DNA from: CAZLYF01 sp964586835
GTDB taxonomy: Bacteria; Bacillota; Clostridia; Christensenellales; Aristaeellaceae
DNA: 64,000 nt
Direction: 5' to 3'
Assembly (NCBI GenBank): GCA_964586835.1
Contig: CAZPIC010000012.1
Coordinates: 1-64,000, forward strand
The notes under the pieces: generated by a model
What the model was told of the DNA's origin: nothing
What the model saw: the letters and a program-made list of their open reading frames with translations, nothing else
The model's database searches: none
Position numbers and translations under genes: made by a program
Part shown: positions 25,030 through 33,718 of the stretch, in pieces
How positions within the stretch are numbered: position 1 is the first letter of the stretch
How the letters are laid out: each line of letters begins with the position of its first letter

Positions 25030-26036
25030 GCGCGCGCCTCCCTTGTTGCCACAACAGGATGAAGCCTTCGCCGCTGTGAGAGGCTATCCAGCGCCGCGGA
25101 AGCGATCGCAATGATGATCACTGCGCCTTTGACGAGTTCCTGCCAGTAGACCGGGACCTTGGAAATAACCATGCCGCTTTCAATGGTGCTCAGCAGAAGA
25201 ATGCCCAGATAGGTCCCGAGCACGGAAACCCTGCCCCCGCTGAAACTTGTGCCGCCAATCACGACTGCGGCAATCAGGGTCATCTCATAGCCGATCCCGG
25301 CAACCGGCTGCGCAATTCCCACGTTTGCCGTATAAAACAGCGCAGCCAGCCCGCTTGCCGCACCCATGGCAGAAAAGGCAAAGATGTAGGTGCTCGAAGG
25401 GCTGAAGCCAATGCGCGCGGCCCCCTCGGGGTTCGCGCCCACCGCGAGCAGCTTTCTTCCCAGGACGGTATGGTAACCCAGCAGATACGTGGCGCAGCAA
25501 ACCGCAAGCCATACGTATGCCGTCATCTTGAAGCGCAGCCCAAAGGGAGCGGTGCGCGCGATGGCTGAAAACCAGGAAGGAAGCCCGGAAACCCAGCTTG
25601 AACCCAGTACCAGCAGCAGGATGCCGCGCATGATGTTGAGCGTCCCGAGCGTCACAATGATCGCCGGCAACTTCAAAACGGCTACGAACAACCCGTTGAC
25701 AAGGCCCAGCGCAAGGCCCAGAAACACACTTGCCAAAACAGCTTCTGGGACACCGATGATCCATCCTTCCGAAACCAGCGATCCGATGATCATCGATACA
25801 ACGGCAAGCTGAGCCCCGACCGACACATCGATGTTGCCCGTCCCAATCACCAGCATCATTCCCATGGCCATGATGCCATAGACGGCATAGCCGGAAAAAA
25901 TGTTCGCGATGTTGGAAAACCGCAAAAAAGCGCCGTTGATGCTCTGAAACACGACGGCCACCACCACGATGACCGCAGCCAGCACAAGCTCTCGTTTCTT
26001 TGAGCGAAACACGCCTTTCAGGTCGCGCAAGCCCAT
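25026..26036 (-). CDS. Ribose-type ABC importer permease 1 (RbsC-like)
   Basis: A 336-residue RbsC-family permease. The NIDVSVGAQLAVVSMIIGSL block and GYEMTLIAAVVIGGTSFSGGRVSVLGTYLGILLL are the conserved family regions. The gene starts 19 bases inside the end of the ATPase gene and ends overlapping the second permease, so the three are tightly coupled. Confidence 0.87.
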   Translation of the reverse strand: MGLRDLKGVFRSKKRELVLAAVIVVVAVVFQSINGAFLRFSNIANIFSGYAVYGIMAMGMMLVIGTGNIDVSVGAQLAVVSMIIGSLVSEGWIIGVPEAVLASVFLGLALGLVNGLFVAVLKLPAIIVTLGTLNIMRGILLLVLGSSWVSGLPSWFSAIARTAPFGLRFKMTAYVWLAVCCATYLLGYHTVLGRKLLAVGANPEGAARIGFSPSSTYIFAFSAMGAASGLAALFYTANVGIAQPVAGIGYEMTLIAAVVIGGTSFSGGRVSVLGTYLGILLLSTIESGMVISKVPVYWQELVKGAVIIIAIASAALDSLSQRRRLHPVVATREARA

Positions 26037-27523
26037 CCCTCCTCGACCAGTATGCTCTTTTCAAGCACGGTTTCCTGTGTGGCGGAGTCGGTCTGAACGA
26101 TATCCACCACGGTACCCCCGCGCATGATGACGATGCGGTCCGAGACCGCGAGGACTTCCGGCAGGTCCGAGGAGATCAGCACGATCGCCACGCCGGAGGA
26201 GGCAAGGTCGCGCAACAGCTTGTGGATTTCTGCCTTGACACCGATGTCCACGCCGCTTGTCACCTCGTCCACGATCAACAGCCTCGGATCCGCGTTCAGC
26301 CAGCGCGCGACCAGCACCTTTTGCTGGTTTCCGCCCGAAAAGCTCTCGACACGCAACTCCGGCAGGGGCGGGCGGAGCTGCAGCCGTTCAATATACTCTT
26401 TGGAGACCTGCAACTCCTTTACCCGTGAAAGAAGGCCCAGCCCGTTTCGGATCTTGTCCATGGCGGCGGTCGTTGTGTTCACCCGCATGCTGTGAGGCAT
26501 AAACAGGCCTTGTTCACGCCGGTTTTCGGGCAGGTAGCAAATGCCCTTGTCGATGGCGTCCCGCGCGCTGCGTGCACGGACCTCGCGCCCGTCCAGCACG
26601 ATCTGCCCGGCCTGGGGTTTTAGAAGCCCGAAGATCGCGTGTGCTACTTCCGAGCGGCCGGCGCCGACAAGGCCCGTCATCCCCAGGATTTCACCGCGTC
26701 TGACCTCAAAGGAGACGTTTCTGAAATGCGGTTCACAGGTCAGACCCTGTAGCTCAAACAACGTTTCACCAAAACCGTCCCGATTGCGGAAGGGGATGAA
26801 GCGCAGCTCACGGCCGACCATCAGGCGTATGAGCCGGTGCTGGTCAAACTCTGTGCGGTCATTGCAGGCAATCAGTTTCCCGTCTCGGAGGACGGAGATC
26901 CTGTCCGCAATGGCAAAGATCTCGTTGAACTTGTGGGAAATATACAGAATAGAAACGCCCTTTTCCTTCAGCCCGCGGATGATGGTGAACAGCATCTCCG
27001 TTTCGGACGAGGACAGCGACGCTGTTGGCTCGTCCATGACGATGATCTTAGCCTTAAAAGTGATCGCACGGGCGATGGCGACCAGCTGCTGCTGCCCGAC
27101 GCTCACATCTTCCAGCCGCCGGTTTGGATCTAGCGTCAATCCCATACGCTGCAAGGTCTCTCCGGCAACGCGTTCAACCTGCCGGCGGCTGTGAACGCCA
27201 CGGCGCTTAATGCCACTGAAGATGTTTTCAGCGACAGACAGGTTTGGAAACAGGCTGATGTCCTGGTAGATGACAGAGATGCCAAGCTGGCGGGCACGGA
27301 CCGCGGTCATGTGTGGAACGCGTTCCCCGTCGAAATAGATCTCACTGCCCGCGTCTGGGGTAATAACGCCGGCAATCGCCTTGATCAGCGTTGTTTTTCC
27401 CGCGCCATTTTCGCCCACCAGCGCGTGGACTTCCCCTGCTCGCAGGCTAAAGTCGACGCTGTCGAGCACCCGCACGCCGGAGTAGCTTTTGCTCATATTT
27501 CGCGTTGAAAGGATCTCTTTCAC
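26018..27523 (-). CDS. Ribose-type ABC importer ATPase (RbsA/MglA-like, two NBDs)
   Basis: A 501-residue double-NBD ATPase. NBD1 has Walker A GENGAGKTTLIK (about residues 37-48), the signature LSVGQQQLVAIARA (written DVSVGQQQ here) and Walker B IIVMDEPTASL. NBD2 has the usual degenerate Walker A GLVGAGRSEV and the signature FSGGNQQKVLVARW, with LLIVDEVTSGVDIG as Walker B. The start is GTG 27523, preceded by GGAGG at seven bases. It energises the two linked permeases. Confidence 0.9.
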   Translation of the reverse strand: MKEILSTRNMSKSYSGVRVLDSVDFSLRAGEVHALVGENGAGKTTLIKAIAGVITPDAGSEIYFDGERVPHMTAVRARQLGISVIYQDISLFPNLSVAENIFSGIKRRGVHSRRQVERVAGETLQRMGLTLDPNRRLEDVSVGQQQLVAIARAITFKAKIIVMDEPTASLSSSETEMLFTIIRGLKEKGVSILYISHKFNEIFAIADRISVLRDGKLIACNDRTEFDQHRLIRLMVGRELRFIPFRNRDGFGETLFELQGLTCEPHFRNVSFEVRRGEILGMTGLVGAGRSEVAHAIFGLLKPQAGQIVLDGREVRARSARDAIDKGICYLPENRREQGLFMPHSMRVNTTTAAMDKIRNGLGLLSRVKELQVSKEYIERLQLRPPLPELRVESFSGGNQQKVLVARWLNADPRLLIVDEVTSGVDIGVKAEIHKLLRDLASSGVAIVLISSDLPEVLAVSDRIVIMRGGTVVDIVQTDSATQETVLEKSILVEEGWACAT

Positions 27524-27672
27524 GTCAGAACCTCCGGACCACTGCCGCAATTTGTGCTCGTACTCTCCCGATCACCTGGAGCGGTTTTAGCTCTGGCAAA
27601 TAGATTGTGCATAAAATAACACACTCCAAGCCTGGGCGCAATCCTCTCTTCCCAGGGGGCGCAGACGGCAGC

Positions 27673-29160
27673 TTACTCAAACAACAGCAGGCGGTTCAGT
27701 CGCTCATACTCCCCGTACAGCGCATCGTACAAAGCCTTGCGTGTCTCGTCCGGCTGAAAGGCTGCCTTGCGCTTAGTTTTCATGGGAGCTTCTTCCGGAC
27801 GCAGCGCACCCAGTGCCATGGCTGCGTTCATGGCGCAGCCCAAGGCCGTAGATTCCTCGTCCTCCATCGTGAACATGGGCTTGTTGAGCGTGTCCGCCTT
27901 CATCTGCATCCATACACCGCTGCGGCTCGCCCCTCCCAGGCTGATGATTTCCTCGGCATCGATACCGGAGGCCTGCAGCAGCTCCAGATTCTCTCTCAGC
28001 ATGAAAGCGACGCTTTCCATGATGGCACGGGCAATGTCAAAGCGGTCGGTATCCAGCTTCAGTCCATAGAGCACCCCCACCGCCTCAGGGCAGTTGACCG
28101 GACTCAGCCTTCCGGCAAAATGGGGAAGGAGGACAAGGCTGCTGGGTTTGCCCACACGCTCAGCAACCTGTTCATCGATCATCACGAAGCTCCTTCCCTC
28201 CCGCTCAGCGGGAGACAGGAAGGTATCCGCGTACCAGTCCAGCAGCACGCCCGCAGTAGAACAATTGGGCAAAGCCAGGTATTTTTCAGGCAGGGCATGG
28301 CAAAAGGTCAGTACCGGCTGCATGCCGGGCGCCGGGTTGAAGCTGTCCAGCGTTGCTGCCACAGCAAGGACCGTGCCAGTGGTTTCGCAGATGCGCCCTT
28401 CCTCAGTATTGCCTGCACCCAGGGCGCTGGCGCACTGGTCCAGCAGGCCGTTGACAATGACTGCATCCTCCCGAATGCCCAGGAGGCGCGCTGTCTCTTG
28501 CGCGATCTTTCCAACCACGTGCTGCGAAGGAGCCAGCGGTGGCAGTCTGTCGCGGGGGATGCCCGCAGCCGCGAGCAGTTCGTCATCCCAATCCTTCCGG
28601 ACGATGTCGAAATATCCGCTGCAGCAGTTGACCGTATGTTCGGTGACAATCTGGCCACTTAACCAGTGAATGGCGAAGTCCTTCAGAAGGAGGAGATGGC
28701 GCGCCCTGTCAAAACGTCCACCGTCATGCACGCGCAGCCATTCCAGCTTGTGAAGGGGCATGATGGGGTCAAAATCCGTATTGCCCGTGCGCTGGTAGAA
28801 CTGCTTTACATCAAAGCGTTCCCGCATGCGCCGGCACTCCGCTTCCGCCCGTGTGTCAAGCCACACAACGGCATTGCCCAGCGGTTCCCCCTTTGGGTCA
28901 AGAAGGACCAGCGTCTCCGCCTGCCCCGTGACGGATACGGCGCGCACCTGTTCAAAGCCGCCGGCCAGCCGGCTCAGCTCCAACAGCGCTGACGTCGCCT
29001 TGTCGATATACTGCCCGGGCGGGCATTCGATCCTGCCGGGTGCGGGGCGCAGGTAGTCCCAAGCCCTGGAACAGACCCCCAGCCGGTTAAAGTCCTCGTC
29101 ATAGGCAGCAGCCTTTAAAGCGGTCGTTCCGTAATCCAGTACCAGATAGCTTGCTTTCAT
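27673..29160 (-). CDS. FGGY-family carbohydrate kinase (xylulokinase-like)
   Basis: A 495-residue kinase of the FGGY family. The N-terminal phosphate-binding strand LVLDYGTTALKAAAYD (residues 6-21), the VSVTGQAETLVLLD block, the WLDTRAEAE loop and the C-terminal LGGASRSGVWMQMKADTLNKPM motif are all present. The length is normal. GGAGGT stands seven bases before ATG 29160. It lies between the LacI regulator and the ABC ATPase, so it most likely phosphorylates the imported sugar or polyol. The exact substrate (ketopentose, tetrulose or polyol) cannot be read from the motifs. Confidence 0.88.
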   Translation of the reverse strand: MKASYLVLDYGTTALKAAAYDEDFNRLGVCSRAWDYLRPAPGRIECPPGQYIDKATSALLELSRLAGGFEQVRAVSVTGQAETLVLLDPKGEPLGNAVVWLDTRAEAECRRMRERFDVKQFYQRTGNTDFDPIMPLHKLEWLRVHDGGRFDRARHLLLLKDFAIHWLSGQIVTEHTVNCCSGYFDIVRKDWDDELLAAAGIPRDRLPPLAPSQHVVGKIAQETARLLGIREDAVIVNGLLDQCASALGAGNTEEGRICETTGTVLAVAATLDSFNPAPGMQPVLTFCHALPEKYLALPNCSTAGVLLDWYADTFLSPAEREGRSFVMIDEQVAERVGKPSSLVLLPHFAGRLSPVNCPEAVGVLYGLKLDTDRFDIARAIMESVAFMLRENLELLQASGIDAEEIISLGGASRSGVWMQMKADTLNKPMFTMEDEESTALGCAMNAAMALGALRPEEAPMKTKRKAAFQPDETRKALYDALYGEYERLNRLLLFE

Positions 29161-29241
29161 CCTACATACCTCCAGGGGAGAGATGGGGCGACTGAGCTGA
29201 TAGCACGGACATGGCAGCCGTTGCCTGTCCAGGGGAGGCCT

Positions 29242-30276
29242 CTATTTCGTGGGAGCTTGGCTACGTCCCTCCGGCGCAGCGCCAACGCTTTCCCGGGGAA
29301 AAAACTTTGTATGGATGGATACTGTCTGTCTGACAGGACTGCTGGGGTCATCCAAGCGTTTCTTAAGCAGCTCGACCGCCAGCCCGCCGATCTCTTCCGT
29401 CCCACAGCTGATGCTCGACAGAGAGACCGGAAGCCACGGACAAAAAGTCGCATCGTCAAACCCTGTCAGGGACAGGTCGTCCGGCACGCGCAGTCCCTGC
29501 TCGGACATAGCACGGTAAGCACCCAGCGCTATGCGGTCATAGGCGCTGACGACCGCGGTGGGGCGATCCTCCGCAGGCATTGACAACAGGTCGTTCATAG
29601 CGAGGTAACCGCAATCCTCGTTGCGCTCCGGGCGCATGCGCACATACTTCTCGGGGCAGGCAGCGCCCCGCTGCTTCAGTGCCGCGCGAAAAGCGTTCAG
29701 GCGTCCGGCAGTCAGCGGCTCTCCGATGAAGGCAATGCGGCTGTGCCCTTCCCGCAGCAAGTGGTCCACTGCGCCCGCGATACCGCTTTCTTCGTCCACG
29801 GATATGACATCATGATCTGCGGACTTGTCGTCCAGGCCTAAAACGACGACCGGACCGCTCAGCACACCAAAGGCATGCGCAATAGCCTCGTAGCTGTCAC
29901 AGCGCTCCGTGATGCAGATGGCGCCGGCCATATCCATCCTGGCCAGCGCCCTTAAATCTGATTCCTCAACCTGTCCTGAAAAACTACTGAGTAAAATATG
30001 TGGCGTATAGCCCAGCTGCCGCAGGCCCCGGTCTATGGTGGTGACAAGGTTTGCGTAGAAGCAGCTGTTGACCTCCGGGCAGATCAGCCCGATCGCCTGT
30101 CTTGCTGAACCCCCGCGCCTGGCGCGCGGGCGATAACCCAGGTCCCTGGCGGCCTTCCACACCCTTTCCCTGGTGTGAAGGCTGATGTCGCTTGCGCCAC
30201 GAAGGGCCTTGGATACGGTTGTCTTGTTCAGATTGACAGCCTCTGCAATATCCTGAAGCGTAGCCATTTTCTTCAC
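29242..30276 (-). CDS. LacI-family transcriptional regulator
   Basis: A 344-residue regulator (341 if read from ATG 30267). The N-terminal helix-turn-helix is ATLQDIAEAVNLNKTTVSKALRGASDISLHTRERVWKAARDLGYRPR, with the usual hinge. A periplasmic-binding-like sensor domain follows, with IGLICPEVNSCFYANLVTTIDRGL and DDLSLTGFDDATFCPWL. GTG 30276 has GAGG four to five bases upstream. It is the first gene of the kinase/ABC operon and diverges from the TIM-like gene; the palindrome between them is its likely operator. Confidence 0.9.
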   Translation of the reverse strand: MKKMATLQDIAEAVNLNKTTVSKALRGASDISLHTRERVWKAARDLGYRPRARRGGSARQAIGLICPEVNSCFYANLVTTIDRGLRQLGYTPHILLSSFSGQVEESDLRALARMDMAGAICITERCDSYEAIAHAFGVLSGPVVVLGLDDKSADHDVISVDEESGIAGAVDHLLREGHSRIAFIGEPLTAGRLNAFRAALKQRGAACPEKYVRMRPERNEDCGYLAMNDLLSMPAEDRPTAVVSAYDRIALGAYRAMSEQGLRVPDDLSLTGFDDATFCPWLPVSLSSISCGTEEIGGLAVELLKKRLDDPSSPVRQTVSIHTKFFPRESVGAAPEGRSQAPTK

Positions 30277-30312
30277 TCAGCCTCTGTACACTGATCCCCT
30301 CTGTTTGCTTGT

Positions 30313-30341
30313 ATCTTAGCACATTGTTTCGCATATTTCAA
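30313..30341 (-). promoter_or_regulatory. Promoter of the LacI-kinase-ABC operon
   Basis: Minus-strand TTGAAA (30341-30336) and TAAGAT (30318-30313) are 17 bases apart, close upstream of the regulator start. Confidence 0.65.
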
Positions 30342-30346
30342 TGCAA

Positions 30347-30358
30347 AGTTTCGAAACT
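30347..30358. promoter_or_regulatory. LacI-type operator palindrome
   Basis: A perfect 12-base palindrome, AGTTTCGAAACT, has the central CG typical of LacI-family operators. It lies six bases from the -35 box of each of two divergent promoters, so one bound repressor could control both operons. A related half-site (TTTCGCAT) is at 30328-30335. Confidence 0.7.
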
Positions 30359-30364
30359 ACCTCA

Positions 30365-30393
30365 TTGACAGAGATGGCGGTGAATGCTATCCT
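30365..30393 (+). promoter_or_regulatory. Promoter of the TIM-YjbQ-SIS operon
   Basis: TTGACA (30365-30370) and TATCCT (30388-30393) are 17 bases apart, 40 bases before the TIM-like start codon. Confidence 0.7.
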
Positions 30394-30432
30394 ACGGGCA
30401 CTGTATCAGGGAGTGGAAGGACGGGATGCAAG

Positions 30433-31143
30433 ATGAAACCGTTTTCGATCGATGTGCCTTTTTTTGAGATAGGCCCAAAGGCCTATCTTTATGGGAGCGC
30501 CGTGCTGGACCTGGCCGGGATGGTGGATGAAGCGTCCGCCCGCTACCGTGTGCCTGTCATCTTCACTCCACAGCCCTCAGACCTCTATCCCATCGCCCAG
30601 GCTTTCCCCAGGCTGTACCTCTGCGCGCAACACATGGACCCCCTTCCGCCGGGCCGTGGCCAAGGCCAGATCCTCCCGGAAGCCATCAAGGCAGCTGGAG
30701 CGAAAGGCGTCATGCTCAATCACAGCGAAAAGCCAATCACACTGGCTGATCTTAAGCAGAGCATCCATAGGGCCAGGCAGGTAGGCCTGTTTAGCATTGT
30801 CTGCGCAGACTCCATTGCCGAAACCTCTGCCGTAGCGCATCTGGCGCCGGACATCATTGTAGCCGAGCCCACAGAACTCATCGGTTCAGGCACCGCCAGC
30901 GACATGGATTACGTGCTGGCTTCCACCCAGGCTGTCAAGCGCGTCAACGAGGCAATCTACGTGCTTCAGGGCGCCGGCATCTCAACAGGCGAGGACGTCT
31001 ACCGTGTCATCTTCGCCGGGGCAGACGCCACGGGCACATCCAGTGCCGTCTCCAAGGCAGCAGACCCTGCCAGGCTGGTAGACGACATGCTGCGAGCCGC
31101 GCGGGAAGCCTATGACGCGCGCACAGGCCGGTCCGGCAGGTAA
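30433..31143 (+). CDS. Triose-phosphate-isomerase-like sugar phosphate isomerase
   Basis: A 236-residue TIM-barrel protein, the short size of archaeal TIMs. Catalytic positions are recognisable: Lys16 (IGPKAYLYG), His97 (LNHSEKP) and Glu145 (VAEPTELIGSG). The Asn that normally precedes the Lys (NxK) is replaced by Gly. A phosphate loop near the C-terminus reads GAGIST and GADATGTSSAV. Because a housekeeping TIM is not usually in sugar operons, and because homologues such as LerI of tetritol pathways act on erythrulose phosphate, a C4 or C5 ketose phosphate is a reasonable candidate. It is first in a plus-strand operon under the LacI-type operator. Confidence 0.75.
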   Translation: MKPFSIDVPFFEIGPKAYLYGSAVLDLAGMVDEASARYRVPVIFTPQPSDLYPIAQAFPRLYLCAQHMDPLPPGRGQGQILPEAIKAAGAKGVMLNHSEKPITLADLKQSIHRARQVGLFSIVCADSIAETSAVAHLAPDIIVAEPTELIGSGTASDMDYVLASTQAVKRVNEAIYVLQGAGISTGEDVYRVIFAGADATGTSSAVSKAADPARLVDDMLRAAREAYDARTGRSGR

Positions 31144-31207
31144 ACCGGCTGCAAACGCGCCTTTGACCTGGTTTTCCATCATATCAAACCATATACGGAG
31201 GTGCCCT

Positions 31208-31756
31208 ATGGCCATCAGAGTCAGCCCGAAAACCCTCTACATCGACAAGATCCGCGTGCAGTCCGAAATCAACCACCCCACCTTTCACGACATCACCGAA
31301 CGGGTCCGTGAGATCGTCACAGCGTCAGGGATTCAATTTGGTCAAGTTGTGGTGTATTCCCATCATACCACCTGTTCCGTGATGACCCAGGAATGCTCCC
31401 ACGACAAGACCTTCTGGGGCCTAGAGTACCTGCAGCAGGACCTGTGTGACATCATGGAAGAGCTCGTTCCCAAGTGCCGAACGGAAGACCAGTATCGCCA
31501 TCCCGGCCCCGAGCATATCAAGTTCGCCATGAGCCTCGGCCACCGCGGCATCCCCGGAGAAGTGCCTGAGGAAGGGGAATGGACCAGCCTCAATACCGAT
31601 GCTCACCTCCGCAGCGTTTTCTTCGGGCGCAGTGAGACCATCATCGTGGAAGAAGGCAAGATGGATCTCGGTGAATTTGGCTTCATCTATTTTGTCGACT
31701 GGGACCAGCTCCGTGCCCGAAAGCGAACGATCGTGGTAGAAGTGTTGGGTGAATAG
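31208..31756 (+). CDS. YjbQ family protein (UPF0047)
   Basis: A 182-residue protein of the YjbQ/UPF0047 family, whose members are small trimeric barrels with weak thiamine-phosphate-synthase-like activity reported and no settled role. The family motifs SHHTTCSVMTQE, GHRGIPGE and a late FVDWDQLRARKRTIVVEVLGE tail are visible, though it is longer than the usual 130-140 residues, with extra sequence around HPGPEHIKFAMSLG. CGGAGGTG precedes ATG 31208. It is placed between two sugar-phosphate isomerase-type genes, which suggests an unrecognised metabolic role. Confidence 0.82.
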   Translation: MAIRVSPKTLYIDKIRVQSEINHPTFHDITERVREIVTASGIQFGQVVVYSHHTTCSVMTQECSHDKTFWGLEYLQQDLCDIMEELVPKCRTEDQYRHPGPEHIKFAMSLGHRGIPGEVPEEGEWTSLNTDAHLRSVFFGRSETIIVEEGKMDLGEFGFIYFVDWDQLRARKRTIVVEVLGE

Positions 31757-31757
31757 C

Positions 31758-32375
31758 ATGACGGAAGCCGCGCTTGCCATCGCGAAAGCCGCGTTTTCCA
31801 CCGAGGCCGCCACGCTTGAGAAAACAGCCGCTGCCATGGACTGGGAAGCCTTTGCCCGTGCGGTCAAGGTCCTGCGGGATACCCCGCGCATTGGGGCTTC
31901 GGGCTGTGGCCACACCGGTATCGCCATGCAGCACTTCGCCCACCTGATGTGCTGTATTGAGCGCCCCGCCCGCTTTATATCCCCTGCCGAAGCCGTGCAC
32001 GGCGCCACCGGCTTCCTGCAAAAGGGAGACGTGCTGATGCTCGCCTCCCGCGGCGGCAAGACCTCAGAGCTCCTGCCCATCCTTGACATCGCCAGGGGCA
32101 AGGGCGTCACAGTCATTACACTGACCGAAAACCTCTCCTCCACCCTTGCGGTGGGCGCGGACATCGTTCTGCCCATTGCGGTGACCCGGGAAACGGACAA
32201 GTATAACAGCCAGGGCACCAGCAGCTTTGCAGCCATGAACGCCGTTTGCGACGCCCTGCAGGCTTCCCTGATCGAAGAGACCCATTTTGAGATAGGACGC
32301 TTTGCCGTCATCCACCCCGGCGGTGCGGTGGGTGAAAGGCTCAACCGCAGTGACGGGGAGCCATCCGGGCGCTAA
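31758..32375 (+). CDS. SIS-domain phosphosugar isomerase (KpsF/GutQ-like, no CBS domains)
   Basis: A 205-residue single-SIS protein. The phosphosugar loop is IGASGCGHTGIAMQHFAHL, followed by ISPAEAVHGATGFLQKGDVLMLASRGGKTSEL, the SIS signature with Ser/Gly/Lys/Thr contacts, and a C-terminal HPGGAVGERL tail as in arabinose-5-phosphate isomerases. The CBS pair of KpsF is missing. It follows YjbQ by one base, so the two are co-translated. With TIM-like and FGGY enzymes nearby it probably interconverts an aldose and ketose phosphate. Confidence 0.85.
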   Translation: MTEAALAIAKAAFSTEAATLEKTAAAMDWEAFARAVKVLRDTPRIGASGCGHTGIAMQHFAHLMCCIERPARFISPAEAVHGATGFLQKGDVLMLASRGGKTSELLPILDIARGKGVTVITLTENLSSTLAVGADIVLPIAVTRETDKYNSQGTSSFAAMNAVCDALQASLIEETHFEIGRFAVIHPGGAVGERLNRSDGEPSGR

Positions 32376-32406
32376 ACCAGAAAGCGGGCGCATCCTTAAA
32401 GTAAAT

Positions 32407-32450
32407 GCCCGCCCCGCAGAGCAGGAGCTCTGCGGGGCGGGCGTTTGTTT
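32407..32450. terminator. Strong bidirectional terminator
   Basis: A perfect 16-base stem, GCCCGCCCCGCAGAGC with its complement, and a four-base loop (AGGA) are followed by GTTTGTTTT on the plus strand. It separates the plus-strand SIS operon from the end of the convergent ChvE-like ABC operon. Confidence 0.9.
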
Positions 32451-32458
32451 TGCCCCTG

Positions 32459-33655
32459 TTATACAGCCTTTCGCATCCGAGAGCGTACGTCAAAGGCGAC
32501 CGCAATGATGAAGATGATGCCTTTGATGATGTACTGGTAGGTAATACCTACACGCATCAGGTTAAGGCCATTGGTTAAAGACATGATCACGAAAGCACCG
32601 ATGATGGAGTTGGTCACCTTGCCGATGCCGCCAGAGGTGGAAACGCCTCCGATGTAGCACGAAGCGATGGCGTCCAGCTCAAAGCCGCTGCCTGCGGTGG
32701 GGGTGGCGGACTGAAGCCGGGACGTGAACAGCACGCCGCCCAGCGCTGCCAGCATCCCCATGGATGAGAACACCATCAGGAGAATCCTCTGTGTATTGAC
32801 GCCGGAGAGGAGTGCCGCCTCTCTGTTGCCTCCCATCCCGTAGATATGACGTCCAAGCCGCGTCTTTTTCATTGCGAAGTTATAGACAAGGGCGATCAGT
32901 GCCACCACAATAATCGTCCAGGATACACCTCTGTAGCCTGCCAGCACATAGGCCAACACCGACACCACCGCGGCAGACAGGATCAGCTGGCCCGCAAAGA
33001 TCGGAAACGAAGCCACGGGAAAGCTGTATTTCTGCAGATCGCGCCTCGCGCGCCACTGAGACCAGGCGATCACCGCCACAGCTGCGATCCCAATCAGCAA
33101 GGAGAGCCCGTGCAGGTCTCCCAGACGGAACAGGTCAGGCACAAACCCATTGGAGATCCTGTTAAACGCCTCGTTCGTAACAAGGATGGTACCGCCTGAT
33201 TCTGTGATCCAGGACAGAAGGCCCCGGAAGATGAACTGGAACGCCAGCGTCGTCACAAACGCGGGAACGCCCAGCTTGCCGATGATCAGCCCCTGCACAA
33301 GGCCAACCAGCGTTCCCAGCACCAGCGTGGCGGAGATTGCGAGCGCGGGGTTCAGGCGCCGTGCCATCAGAAAGGCCGCAAAAGCCCCCAGAAAACCAGC
33401 CACATAGCCGATGGACAGGTCGATCTGGCTGATGACAAGCACCAGCGTCATCCCCACCGCCATCACCGCCACATAACCCGTCTGGTTGATCAGGTTGGTC
33501 AGGTTGCGCGCCGTCAGGAAGCTGCCGCCCGTCGTGACGGTAAACAGCACAAACAGCACCGCCAGCGCCAGGTACATGGCATAGTTGCGGATATTCCCTC
33601 TGAGCAGCCTAAAAAGTTCCCCCGCGATGTTTCCCCTGCCGTCCGTATCGCCCAT
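32459..33655 (-). CDS. Multiple-sugar ABC importer permease (GguB/XylH-like)
   Basis: A 398-residue permease, longer than RbsC and of the size of GguB/XylH. It has about 12 hydrophobic segments, QIDLSIGYVAGFLGAFAAFLMARR near residue 70 and GSGFELDAIASCYIGGVSTSGGIGKVTNSIIGAFVIMSLTNGLNLM at the C-terminus, both family blocks. It is the last gene of the importer, 63 bases after the ATPase gene, and ends just before the shared terminator. Confidence 0.88.
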   Translation of the reverse strand: MGDTDGRGNIAGELFRLLRGNIRNYAMYLALAVLFVLFTVTTGGSFLTARNLTNLINQTGYVAVMAVGMTLVLVISQIDLSIGYVAGFLGAFAAFLMARRLNPALAISATLVLGTLVGLVQGLIIGKLGVPAFVTTLAFQFIFRGLLSWITESGGTILVTNEAFNRISNGFVPDLFRLGDLHGLSLLIGIAAVAVIAWSQWRARRDLQKYSFPVASFPIFAGQLILSAAVVSVLAYVLAGYRGVSWTIIVVALIALVYNFAMKKTRLGRHIYGMGGNREAALLSGVNTQRILLMVFSSMGMLAALGGVLFTSRLQSATPTAGSGFELDAIASCYIGGVSTSGGIGKVTNSIIGAFVIMSLTNGLNLMRVGITYQYIIKGIIFIIAVAFDVRSRMRKAV

Positions 33656-33718
33656 TGGCTCGTCCCTCCGGCGTCTGATGATTCAGATCCCTCTGCACAG
33701 CCTTCCCCCGCCCAGGTG

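Noticed and set aside
31758..32375. Arabinose-5-phosphate isomerase of the LPS/Kdo pathway (KpsF)
   Set aside because: The CBS pair is missing and no Kdo genes are nearby; the surroundings are sugar catabolism.
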